Assembly (NCBI RefSeq): GCF_013297935.1
Contig: NZ_JAAFIX010000009.1
Span: 1 to 64,000 of the forward strand
Length of the DNA stretch: 64,000 bases
Reading direction: 5' to 3'
From: Rhodoferax sp.
GTDB taxonomy: Bacteria > Pseudomonadota > Gammaproteobacteria > Burkholderiales > Burkholderiaceae_C
The translations under genes were made by a program, and so were the position numbers. The notes beneath the pieces were generated by a model, which was given only the letters and a program-made list of their open reading frames with translations, searched no databases and was not told the DNA's origin. Shown one piece after another: positions 17,481-28,900 of the stretch. Position 1 is the stretch's first letter. Each line of letters starts with the position of its first letter.

Positions 17481-19172
17481 TCAAGCCGGTGCTTCTCCAT
17501 TCATCCATGCCTTGACGATATTCGCAACCGCGGCCGGGTTGTCCCGGGTCAACTTGCGAGCATCTTCCAGGCGAAGCTCGCCCGGGGACGCCTGTTGCGC
17601 ATCGCTGGCCGCTGTGCCGGGGCCGGTGAGCTGAGGGCGGTCGGGCTGATCGTTCTCAATCGCATCCAACTGCATCGCATCGTCTTCAGCTACAGGCTCT
17701 GCCACCGGCACGGGCTGGGTCAACGCCTTCATGGCCGGCCGGATCACGCCCAACAACACCAAGGCTGCCAGTCCCAAGGTACCCAGAGGCCAGGCCAGAC
17801 TACGGGCTAACTCCTGAGCCTCAGGCTGCCGCCAGATAGGTGTGTCGTCGACCTGGGCCTTTTCAGGGGCAAATGGTGCGTTCATCAAATTGACAGAATC
17901 GCCGCGGTCCTGGTTGAAGCCCACCGTTTCCCGCACCAACGCTGTCATTTTTTCCAGCTGCGCATCGGTCAGCGGCACGCTGGTGGTCACGCCCTTGGCG
18001 TCGGTGGCAGTCTGGTTGTTCAACACCACGGCCGCATTGATCCGCTTGATCACACCTACCGCGGCCTTGGTCACGCGCACCGTCTTGTCCACTTCGTAAT
18101 TGATGATGGACTCTTTTTTCGACGAACTGTTCGCGGCTCCGGCGCCGGCTTGTCCATTGGCGGCCAAGATCTGTGGCTGGCCATTGATCGGTGCTGCAGC
18201 CTGAGCAGGAGGTTGGTTGGTGGTGGCTCCCGGGACCCCGGCTGGCGGCGCAGGCTGGGCACCGTTGGTGCTTTCTACTAATTGCTGGCTGCGCACCGCA
18301 CTGCTGTCGGGCGTCTGGTTGGGCTTGTGCGACTCGGTCGTACTCTCGGTTTGGGAGAAATCCAGCTCAGCCGTTACCTGGGCCTTCACGTTTTGCTTGC
18401 CGACCAAGGGCTCCAGCATATCCAGAATCCGCCGGCTGTACAGCTGCTCGATCTGCTGCACACGCTGCAACTGCTCGGCATCAACGCCGGCGCCGCCATC
18501 GGGGTTGGCAGACAGCAGCTTGCCCGTGTCGTCCAGCACGCTCACTGCGTTGGGGTTCATCTCGGGCACGCTCGAAGCCACCAAGTGCACGATACCGGCC
18601 AATTGGCCTTTGTCCAGAGCGCGACCGGCGTGCAGACTCAACAACACCGAAGCCGAGGGCTTTTGTTGCTCACGGAAAAAACCGTTCTGATTAGGGAGCG
18701 CCAAGTGCACCCGCGCACTGGATACAGAGGCCAGCGCCTGAATAGAACGGGTCAGCTCCCCTTCGAGACCCCGTTGAAAGGTCAGGCGCTCCTGAAACTG
18801 GGTCATGCCGAAGCGGTTGGACTCCATCATCTCAAAGCCACTCACAGCACCCTTGGGCAAGCCTTGCGATGCGAGTTTCAAGCGCACATCGTGCACACGC
18901 TCAGAAGGCACCATGATGGCGCCGCCGCCTTCTGTGTATTTGTAAGGCACATTCATGGTCGTGAGCTGCGCAATGACAGCACCGCCGTCTTTGTCGGCCA
19001 GATTGGAATACAGCACCCGCCATTCGGTCTGTCTTCCCATGACCAAGCCGATCACGGCGATAGCGACAAAAAGTGCCACCCCCAAGGCCAAGCGGATGCG
19101 CTGCCCCTGGTCCAGAGCCGAAAGGCGCTGTCCCAAAGTGGGGTTCACAGGAATGGTGGCAACTGCGGGCAT
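17481..19172 (-). CDS. fliF: FliF, flagellar MS-ring protein
   Basis: FliF forms the MS ring on which the flagellum is built. Two transmembrane helices flank a large periplasmic part: LALGVALFVAIAVIGLVMG near the N-terminus and LAWPLGTLGLAALVLLGVI near the C-terminus. Ring-building motifs include RVLYSNLADKDGGAVIAQL and ARVHLALPNQNGFFREQQKPSASVLL. The C-terminal FliG-binding tail is present. The frame opens at 19322, but the ATG at 19172 gives the usual start (MPAVATIPV) and 563 residues. Confidence 0.96.
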   Translation of the reverse strand: MPAVATIPVNPTLGQRLSALDQGQRIRLALGVALFVAIAVIGLVMGRQTEWRVLYSNLADKDGGAVIAQLTTMNVPYKYTEGGGAIMVPSERVHDVRLKLASQGLPKGAVSGFEMMESNRFGMTQFQERLTFQRGLEGELTRSIQALASVSSARVHLALPNQNGFFREQQKPSASVLLSLHAGRALDKGQLAGIVHLVASSVPEMNPNAVSVLDDTGKLLSANPDGGAGVDAEQLQRVQQIEQLYSRRILDMLEPLVGKQNVKAQVTAELDFSQTESTTESHKPNQTPDSSAVRSQQLVESTNGAQPAPPAGVPGATTNQPPAQAAAPINGQPQILAANGQAGAGAANSSSKKESIINYEVDKTVRVTKAAVGVIKRINAAVVLNNQTATDAKGVTTSVPLTDAQLEKMTALVRETVGFNQDRGDSVNLMNAPFAPEKAQVDDTPIWRQPEAQELARSLAWPLGTLGLAALVLLGVIRPAMKALTQPVPVAEPVAEDDAMQLDAIENDQPDRPQLTGPGTAASDAQQASPGELRLEDARKLTRDNPAAVANIVKAWMNGEAPA

Positions 19173-19205
19173 GTCTTGTTTCCAGGGCTGAGAGCGGGCT
19201 TCTCC

Positions 19206-19227
19206 GCATGAATGGGACTGATTATTC
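19206..19227. promoter_or_regulatory. Candidate operator in the fliF-fliE intergenic region
   Basis: GCATGAAT-N6-GATTATTC on the plus strand repeats exactly the bipartite element found upstream of fliL. It lies 34 bases upstream of the fliF start and about 120 bases upstream of fliE, so it could serve either or both divergent genes. No FliA-type or sigma-54-type promoter was recognised in this gap. Confidence 0.48.
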
Positions 19228-19344
19228 GACCCACCCTCCAAAACATTAGGGTAATAAGCCACGGCTTTACCCACCAATTCAAAAAAATACGCACACAGGT
19301 GCGGGCATAGGATTCGCGGCAACCCAACTTACAGGGAGACCAGC

Positions 19345-19662
19345 ATGGATCTCAAGCTCACACCCGTCTCAATGCCCACCTCCATCCGCCCCTCCACCGG
19401 CATCAAGCCAGGGGGAGCCGGCAGCGCCGCTGGCGTGGGCGGCGGGTTTTCAGGCGAACTGAAAAATGCACTCAGCTCCGTGAGCGCGGCCCAGAATGAA
19501 TCAGGGCGCCTCCAGCGGGAAGTGCAGATGGAAAACCCCAAGGTCAGCCTGGAAGAGACCATGGTCGCCATCCAAAAGGCGCAGATCGGCTTCCAAGCCA
19601 CCCTGCATGTGCGCAACCGCATGGTGCAGGCCTACACCGATATCATGAATATGCAAGTCTGA
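19345..19662 (+). CDS. fliE: FliE, MS-ring/rod junction protein
   Basis: FliE joins the MS ring to the proximal rod and is the first exported substrate. After a Gly/Pro/Ala-rich N-terminus, the C-terminal helix pair is typical: NPKVSLEETMVAIQKAQIGFQATLHVRNRMVQAYTDIMNMQV, ending as FliE always does. Its 105 residues match. A good ribosome site (GGGAG) precedes the ATG. It is transcribed alone, divergently from fliF, and followed by a strong hairpin. Confidence 0.96.
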   Translation: MDLKLTPVSMPTSIRPSTGIKPGGAGSAAGVGGGFSGELKNALSSVSAAQNESGRLQREVQMENPKVSLEETMVAIQKAQIGFQATLHVRNRMVQAYTDIMNMQV

Positions 19663-19668
19663 CTGATT

Positions 19669-19725
19669 TACTATCTTTTTCATAGCTGCTTGCGCTTTAT
19701 CAATAAGCGCCAGCAGCTATTTTTA
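19669..19725 (+). terminator. fliE terminator formed by a dispersed repeat copy
   Basis: Arms at 19682-19697 and 19705-19720 (ATAGCTGCTTGCGCTT against its near-perfect complement, one mismatch in 16) enclose a 7-base loop and are followed by a T run, which makes a good intrinsic terminator seven bases or so after the fliE stop region. The sequence is also copy 1 of the dispersed element seen at 47506 and 53830 (shared TACTA...ATAGCTGCT.GCGC). Confidence 0.75.
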
Positions 19726-19935
19726 TGTCTAAATAAATCCACCTGATTTGCAGGACTCTATCAAGCCTTAAGGACGGAAAAGCACCGTATTTCCGGTTTG
19801 TGTCCCAACGGACTCAAGAATGTTTCAGGTCTGCCGTAATACCGTGGAGAGGCCGTATTGTTGAAGCAGGTGACATGGGTGACCTGCCCGGCGGCCAAAA
19901 AATTGACAGCAGACGTTTAATTCAAGAGGCCCACC
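19726..19935 (+). other. Leader of the giant-protein gene
   Basis: This 210-base gap contains two dyads: CGGAAA/TTTCCG at 19775-19795 (9-base loop) and GCAGGT/ACCTGC at 19866-19887 (10-base loop). An AAGAGG ribosome site lies seven bases before the ATG. A TTGACA at 19903 is too close to the start to be a useful -35. No FliA-type promoter was found, so the control of the 14-kb gene is not visible. Confidence 0.4.
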
Positions 19936-22900
19936 ATGACCACGATCACCATCTCCGGCGGCGACAGCAACCTGACCCTGCCTGGAAACATCGATACGAT
20001 CATGGGGGGAACCGGGGCGGACACGATCACCATCAGCTCCGCACTGACCGACGTCAGCAACACGCTGATCGACCTTGGCGCCGGCACCGACAGCCTGACC
20101 CTCGGCAACTTTGCCAATACGGGCACCATCGCCAACATCGAGTCCGTCACCGGCAACTCCGGCGCCGACACGCTCACGCTGGCGGCCTCCAGCTCAGGTG
20201 TCACCATGGACCTGGGCGCCGGTATTGACCGAGTGACGCTCTCCACAGGCACCAACAGCGTGACCTTGAGCAACGTGGAAACGGTGGTAGCTGTAGGGGG
20301 CGATGACGCAGTCACCATGGGCGGCTCCTTCGGAGTCGCCAACGTCAACCTCGGCGCAGGAGCCGACTCGTTGACCTTGACCACCGCAGTGACCTCCGGC
20401 ACTTTTGATCTGGGCGCAGACGCTGACAGAATTACCTTCGCCAATGGCACGAACTCGGTCACTGTGGCCGGTGCCGAAACGGTAACAGGCAATTCCGGCG
20501 CAGACACCATTACCCTGACCAGTGCCATTGCATCGGCGGGGGTCATTGACCTTCAAGGTGGTGCTGACACCCTGACTCTGGCTGCGGGCGGCAACGTTGC
20601 CACGATCTCCAATGTGGAGAGCATTTCCACCTTAGGCGCAGGCGATGACACCATTACCCTGGGCACAGCGCAAGCCAGCGGCACCATCAACCTTGGCGAC
20701 GGCACTGACCAGATCACGCTCGCCGGCAGCGCCAACACCCTGACCCTGTCCAACATTGAGTCTGTCACCGGGAGCACCGGCAACGACACCTTGACCCTGG
20801 GTGCCGCACAAACCGGCGTGTTTGACTTGGCCAGTGGCAGCGACACCTTGACGCTTGCCGCCGGCACGAACCTGATCACCGCATCCAATGTGGAGTCTGT
20901 ATTGGGTGGCACTGGCGCCGACACTATCGCTCTGCAAACCGCCGTCAGCGGGGGCAACTTCAACTTGGGCGGAGGCACGGCACTCGACACCTTGACGCTG
21001 GCCAATGGGACCAATGTCATCAGCGCCACCGGCATCGAGACACTGACCGGAAACTCCGGGGACGACACCATTACTATGGGTGGCACGGTCACCAACGGCG
21101 TCTACCAACTCGGCAGCGGCACCGACTCCATCACCCTGGCCAACGGTACCAACAGCCTGAGCGCCACCAATGTTGAAACCGTCATCGGTGGCACCGGCGC
21201 TGACAGCGTGACCTTCGGTGCAGCGATCAGCGGCGCAGTCGCCAACCTCGGCGCGGGCAGCGATAGCCTCACTCTTGCAGCGGGCGGCAACATCGTCACC
21301 GCCAGCGGCATCGAACTGATCACCGGCGGAGCCGATGCCGATGAGATCACCCTGACTGCCGCCCTCTCCGGCGGCACGATTGATTTGGCAGCAGGTGCCG
21401 ACAAGCTCACCCTCGCGTCGGGCGGTAACACCATCACCGTGTCCAACGTCGAATCGATTACCGGTAATGCCAACGCAGACAACATCACCCTGGGCGCCAA
21501 CCAAACCAGTGGCACGATAGACCTCGCAGCAGGCGCCGACAGCTTGACCCTGACCAACGGCACCAACGTATTGACGGTTGCCAACACCGAGTTAATCACC
21601 GGCAACGCGGGCGACGACAGCATCACCCTGAGCACCACCGCCAACAGTGGCGACATCGTCAACCTGGGTGCCGGCGCTGACAGCCTGGTGCTCTCCAACG
21701 GCGCTAACGTCGTCACCGCGACGGGCGTGGAGTCGGTCACGGGCGGAACCGCTGCCGACACTGTGACCTTCGGTGCAGCCATTTCAGGCGCCACCATCAA
21801 CCTCGGCTCCGGCACTGACGCCCTGACCTTGGCCAATGGCGCCAACACCATCACGGCGACCGGTATTGAGAGCATTTCCGGCAATGCAGGTAACGACACC
21901 ATTGTCCTGTCCGGCACCGTAACGGGCGCCACCTTTGACCTGAAGGCCGGTACCGACACCTTGACCCTCGACTCCGGCACCGGAGCCAATAGCCTTACGG
22001 CCAGCGGCATTGAAACACTGACCGGCGGAAGCGGAAACGACACCGTCACCCTCACCGGCGGCGTCACCGGCGGGTCCTACACGCTGGGTGCAGGTACCGA
22101 CATGCTGACCCTGGGTGGTGCCTCCACACTTACGCTGGACGGCAGCATCGAATCCTTGGTCGGTAGTACCGGCGTTGACACCATCACCCTGAGTGCTCCG
22201 GTCGCTAGCGGCACCACCATAGACCTCGGAATCGGTTCCGATCGCCTCAATCTGGCGGATGGCGGCAACTCCATCACCTTGAATGCCTCCGTAGAAACAC
22301 TGGTCGGCGGCGCCGGCGCAGATGCGATCACCTTGACGCAGGGCGTGATCAACATGCAGATTGACAGCGCTGGCGGGGCCGATCAGCTGACCTTGGCCAA
22401 CGGTGCCAACATTCTGCAAGTCTCCAACCTGGAGTCCATTACCGGTAACTCGGGGGCAGACCAGATCACCCTGCGGACTGGCGTGACCAACGGCCAGTTC
22501 AACCTCGCAGGTGGTACGACCGACAAAATCGTGCTCTCCGATTCCGACAACAGCCTCACCACCACTGCGGTAGAAACCGTCACCGGCGGCACCGGTGCCG
22601 ATACGCTCGTGCTCGCAGATACCAGCACCGGTGGTGTCTTCAACCTGGGCGCGGGCAACGACAACCTGACTCTGGGCACAGGCGCCAACACACTCACGGC
22701 GTCCAATATTGAAAGCATTACCGGGGTGGGTGGGGATGACACCGTTACTTTGGGTGCTGCCAGCACCAATACCGTCATTGACTTGGCCGGCGGCACCGAT
22801 CAACTGAACCTCGCTGACGGCACCAACGTCATCACCGCCAGCAATGTCGAAACGATTGTGGGCAACTCCGGTGCCGACACCGTCACACTGGGCTTAGCAC

Positions 22901-25900
22901 AGGCTGCTGGCGACATCGACCTTGGCGCAGGCAGCTCAGATAAGCTGATTCTGGCCTCGGGTACCAACACCCTCACCGTTGCCGGTGCAGAGAGTATTCT
23001 GGGTAACGGCGGGGTCGACACCCTTACGCTGGGCGCGGGAATTTCCGGCGCCATCATCGACCTCGGTGCAGGCTCCGACAAGCTAACCCTGTCCGTCGAG
23101 AACCACAACATCACCGTCGCCAACATTGAAACACTGACCGGGGGCGTCGGTGACGACGTGGTGACTTTCAGTACATTGACAACCACCGCCGGCGTGTACG
23201 ACCTTGGTGTGGGCAATGACCAAGTCATTCTGGGCAACGGCACAGGCGCCAACGGCATCACGGTGAGCAACGTCGAAAGCTTTACCGGCAGTTCTGCAGC
23301 GGACACTGTGACCTTCGCCGAAGCTGTTGCAAGCGGCACAGTCAACCTCGGCGCAGGCGCCGACAGCCTGAACCTGGCTGCCGGTGGCAACACACTCACG
23401 GTATCCGGCACAGAGAGCATTTCAGGTGATGCTGGTGCTGACAACATCACGCTGGCTGCAGCCATCAACGGCGCCAACATTAACCTGCAAGGTGGCTCCG
23501 ACCAGCTGACTCTTGCAAACGGCACCAACGCGATCACCGCGACCCAAGTGGAATCCATCACCGGTGGATCTGGCGCGGACACTGTCACATTGGGTTCCGG
23601 CACCACCTCAGGCACGATCGACCTGGGCAGTGGTGCCGATAGTTTGGCCCTCTCCGCGGACGGTGGAACCTACACCGTCACCGGTGTGGAAACCACTACG
23701 GGAGGCGTAGGCGCCGACCTTGTCACCTTGGGCAGCGCCAGCAGTGGCATTACCGTGACCTTGGGTGCCGGCACTGATGCCCTGACACTGGCCAATGGCA
23801 CCAACACGGTGACCGCCGTAGACGTTGAAAGCGTCACCGGCGGTGCCGGTGCTGACACACTGGTGCTCACCAATATTGCCAACACACTGACCACCGCAGG
23901 GGTCGAGTCCATCGTCGGAGGAACCTCCACCGACACCCTAGCCCTGACCGATATCACCAACACGCTGACGGTTTCGTCGATTGAAAGCATCAACGGCGGC
24001 ACCCTGGACGACAACATTACCCTGAGTGCAGCCGTCACCGGTGCGGTGTTTGACCTGAAGGCCGGCATCGACACCTTGCGCCTCGCAAGCGGCACCAATA
24101 GCCTAACGGCCACCGGCATTGAGAGTGTTGTGGGCGGTGGTGGAACGGATACCCTGACGTTAGCCGGAAATGGCAGCACACTGACCGTATCTGCCATTGA
24201 AACCATTGTCGGCAGCACCGGTGACGATGCGGTCACCTTGAGCACCACCGTCAGTGGCGGTAGTTTTGATCTGGGCACCGGCACCGACACGCTAAACCTC
24301 GCCAATGGTGGCAACACCCTGACCGTCAGTGGGAGCATTGAAACCGTCGTGGGCGGCTCTGGCAACGACCTGATCACCGTCGGCAGCGCTGTGACAGGTC
24401 TCACCTATGACCTGGGCGCGGGAACCGCCGATCGACTCACACTCTCCAGCGCTGGCAATAACAGCATTACCGCCATCGGTATCGAGACTCTGGTGGGTGG
24501 CACCGCCAACGACACGGTGACATTCACCGCAGCGGCTTCCGGCATCAGCGTAGACCTCGGCTCGGGTACCGACACCATCAACCTCGCCAATGCGGCCAAC
24601 ACCCTGTCGGTCAATGCCACGGTGGAAACCATCGTGGGCGGCACGCTGGCGGATGCCATCACTCTCACGTCGGCCGTGACAGGCGGCGTGTACCAGCTCG
24701 GCTCCGGCACTGACAGCCTGACCCTGACCAGCACCGCTGCCAACTCGCTGACCGCCAGCGACATTGAGACCATCACCGGCGCCAATGGCGATGACGCCAT
24801 CACCTTGGGCACAGCCATCACTGGCGGAGTGATCAACCTCAACGCTGGCAACGACAGCTTGACGTTGGCCAGCGGCACCAATAGCCTGACTGCCACCGGC
24901 ATTGAGTCCATTACGGGCGGCGCTGGAGACGATACCGTCACTTTGGGCACTGCGGTCAGTGGCGGCACCATTTCACTCGGAGCCGGCAGCGACACCCTGA
25001 CCCTCGCCGGCGGCGTGGGCTCCACGCTGACGCTGGACACGACCGTAGAAACTGTCGTGGGCAGCGCCGGTAATGACACCATCACGCTGAGTGCCACCGT
25101 CACCAGCGGCAGCTACGACCTAGGTGCCGGCGCTGGCGACCGTTTGAGTTTGTCGGGCGGCAATAACGTTCTGACCCTAGGTAACAGCATTGAGAGCCTG
25201 ACCGCGGGCGGCGGCGACGACACCATTGTGCTCAGCGCAGGGGTCGCCAACATGCGCTTGGACCTCGGTTCGGGCAGCGACAGTCTGACACTGGCCAACG
25301 CCTCCAACAGCGTGACGGTTTCCAACATCGAGTCCATCACCGGGAACTCGGGCGTGGACCAGGTCACCCTGCTCACCACCCTGAGCGGCGGCCAGATCAA
25401 CCTGGGAGCCGGCACTGCCGACAAAGTGACCCTGGCCAACGGTACTAACAGCCTGTCGACTACGGGTGTCGAAACGGTGCTGGGCGGTACTGGTGCCGAT
25501 ACCCTGACCCTGGCAGATGCCGCAACGGCAGGTCAGATCGATCTGGGTGCGGGCACCGACATATTGAACCTGGGCAACTTTGCCAACACCCTGACCGTGA
25601 AGAACGTGGAGACCTTGGTGGGTAACGCCAACGCCGACACCGTTGCGCTGGGCAATAGTGTCACCGGCGCGCAAGTGGACCTCGGCGCAGGCGCAGACGT
25701 TCTGACCCTGTTCGATGCGCCCAACAGTCTGACCATCACCAACGTAGAAACGGTGGTGGGCGATTCCGGTGCAGATACCGTCACCCTGTCGGCCAACGTG
25801 AGCGCTCTGGACGCCAACCTCGGTGCCGGTAGCGACACCTTAGTTCTTGCCACTGGCGCAAATACCATCAACGCCACGAACGTGGAAAGCATCCTCGGCA

Positions 25901-28900
25901 ACGCGGGCAACGATGTCATCACCTTCGGTGCAGGTGTCACCGGCGGTATCGTCAATCTCGCCGGTGGCACCGGCGACTCCCTGACGCTCTTCAACGAAGA
26001 CAACGTCTTGACCCTGACCGGCGTTGAAACTGTAGTTGGCGACTCCGGCTCCGACACCATCACACTGACAGACACCGCGGCGGTGAACGTCAACCTCGGT
26101 GCGGGCACCGACATCTTGAATCTGGCCAACGGCGCCAATACGTTGAGCATTAGCAATGTGGAAACGCTGAATGGCGGCAGTGGCAACGATGCCATTACCT
26201 TCGGCAGCGCATTGACCGGCACCGTTGTCAACCTGGGCTCGGGCACTGACTCGATGACCCTCGCCGATGGCACCAACACGGTCACTACCCAAAACGTGGA
26301 GTCGGTCTCCGGCGGCACCGGGGACGACACCCTCACCCTCGCTGCAGCGGCCACGGGCATCACCATTGACCTGAAAGCGGGCAACGACGCACTGGTTCTG
26401 GCTAACGGCGTGAACACCCTCAGCGTGAGCAACACCGAATCCATCACCGGCGGTAGCGGTGCAGACACCCTGACGTTGGGTACTGGCAGCTCAGCGGGAA
26501 CGATCGATCTGGGTAGCGGCGCCGACATACTCAACCTGTCCAACTCCGATGGCACCTTCACCATCTCCGGCGTGGAAACCCTGACCGGCGGTACCGGAGG
26601 GGACACCGTCACCCTGGCAGCCGCCGTGTCCGGCGCCATTGTCAACCTGGGTAGCGGCACCGACAGCCTGACTCTGGCCAACGGCACCAACGCAATCACC
26701 GTCAGTGGCGTCGAATCCTTAACCGGCGACGCCGGTGCAGACACCGTCACTCTGAGCGCAGCCACCACCACCGCCAATCTGGATCTCGCCGCAGGCACCG
26801 ACCGCCTGGTGCTGGCCAACGGCACCAATGCCATTACGGCCGCCAACATTGAATCCATCGTCGGTGGCAGCGGAGCGGACACGCTCACCCTGACCAACAT
26901 TGCCAACACCATCTCGGTCTCCGGCATAGAAAGCATCGTCGGCGGCACGCTGGCAGATGCCATTGCCTTGGGTGGCGCGGTCACTAACGGCGTGTTCGAC
27001 CTCGGCAGTGGCTCCGACAGCCTCACACTCTCCGGCGCAGGAGCCAATTCGCTCACAGCCACCGGTATCGAAACCATCACCGGCGGCAGCGCCGCAGATA
27101 CGGTGGTACTGGGTGCCGCCATCAGTGGCGCCAGCATCGACCTCGGCTCCGGCGCCGACAGCCTCACGCTGGCAGCCGGTGGCACGACCTTGAGCGTCAG
27201 TAACGTAGAAACCATTCTGGCAACCGGCAGCGGTGATGACAGCATCACCTTGGCCACCAGCGTATCGGGCGGATCTGTCGATCTGGGTGCGGGCACCGAC
27301 ACCTTGACCCTCGGCGCCTCGGGCAACGCCTTGACGGTGGCCGCCTCCGTGGAAAGCCTGGTCGGCGGCGCGGGCGATGACGTCGTCACCCTCGGCGGTG
27401 CAGTCAACGGCCTGAGCTACGACCTGGGCGCAGGCTCCGGCGACAAACTCATTCTCTCCGGCGCAGGGGGCAACGCTGTCACCGTCAACAACATTGAAAC
27501 CATCGCCGGCACCGGCTCTGTCAATGACACCGTCACCTTCACGGCCGCGGTCAGCGGCGTCACGGTCGATTTGGGTGCCGGCACCGACCAAGTCATCCTG
27601 GCCAACGCGGTCAATACCTTGTCTCTGAACGCCACGGTAGAAACCGTCACCGGCGGCACGCTGGCCGACAACATCACCTTGACTGCGGCGGTCACCGGTG
27701 CAACTTACAACCTGGGGGCCGGCGCAGACCGTCTGACCCTCGCCAATGGCACCAACACAGTCACCGCCAGCGACGTAGAAAGCATCGTCGGCGGCTCGGG
27801 CACGGACGACCTTACGCTCAGCACGGCCACGACCAGCCTGGTACTCGACCTCGGTGGCGGCACAGCGGACAAGCTCACTCTGGCCAACGGTGCCAACACC
27901 GTGACTGCCAGCAACGTGGAGACCATCGTTGGCAATGCCGGTATCGACATCGTCACACTGAGCTCGGTGGTGAGCAACGGCAACATCGATCTGGCGGCGG
28001 GCGCTGACCAGTTGGTGCTGGCCAATGGCAGCAACAACCTGACCGCCACAGGCGTGGAAACCATCACCGGCGGTACCGGAGCCGACACCATCACTCTGGG
28101 TGCAGCCCAGAGCAGTGGCGTCTTCAACCTCGGCGCCGGCGTAGACCGCCTGACCTTGTCGGGTGCAGCGGCGAACGTGTTGAGCCTTGACGCCAGCGTT
28201 GAGCAGGTCATCGGCGGAGCCTCTGCAGACGCCATCACGCTCACCCAGGCGGTGTCCGGTGGCGTCTACGACCTGGCCGGTGGCGCTGACAGCCTCACGC
28301 TCGCCAGCGGCACCAACTTGCTCACCGCCTCTAACGTAGAGTCGGTAGCCGGCAATGCGGGCGATGACAACATCACCCTCGGCGCAGCTATTAACGGCGC
28401 CAACATCGACCTGGCAGCTGGCAACGACACAGTGCAACTCTCCAGTGCGGGCAACAACACGGTCACGCTGGCCAACGTCGAGTCCGTGTCCGGCGGCGGT
28501 AGCAATGACAACGTGACACTGACCACCGCGCTCTCGGGCGGTACCGTCAACCTTGCTGGCTCCAACGACACCGACCGCCTGCAACTGGCCGATGGTGGCA
28601 ACGTAGCCACCATCAACAACGTCGAGTCACTCACCGGTGGTAACGGCAACGATGTCATCACCATGAGCAGCGTGAGCCCCTTCAATGCTGTGGTGGATCT
28701 GGGTGCCGGTAGCGGCGACCAAATTACCTTGGCGGCCGGTGGCAACACCATGACGCTGAGCAACGTGGAGTCGGTAGTCGGCAATGCGGGGGCAGATGTC
28801 ATTACCTTCGGTGCTTCGGTCGCAGGTGCGCAGGTGGACATGGGTGCCGGCGTGGACAAGCTCTTCCTCGCAGCCGGTGGAAACACCGTGACCGCGTCCA

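Noticed and set aside
8406..19172. Sigma-54-type promoters for the fli operons.
   Set aside because: No TGGCAC-N5-TTGC pattern was seen in the gaps before fliL, fliF or fliE, and FlhDC is present as master regulator.
17481..19322. Extended fliF start at 19322 (613 residues).
   Set aside because: The extra 50 residues do not resemble FliF and would cover the conserved element at 19206-19227; the ATG at 19172 gives a normal N-terminus.
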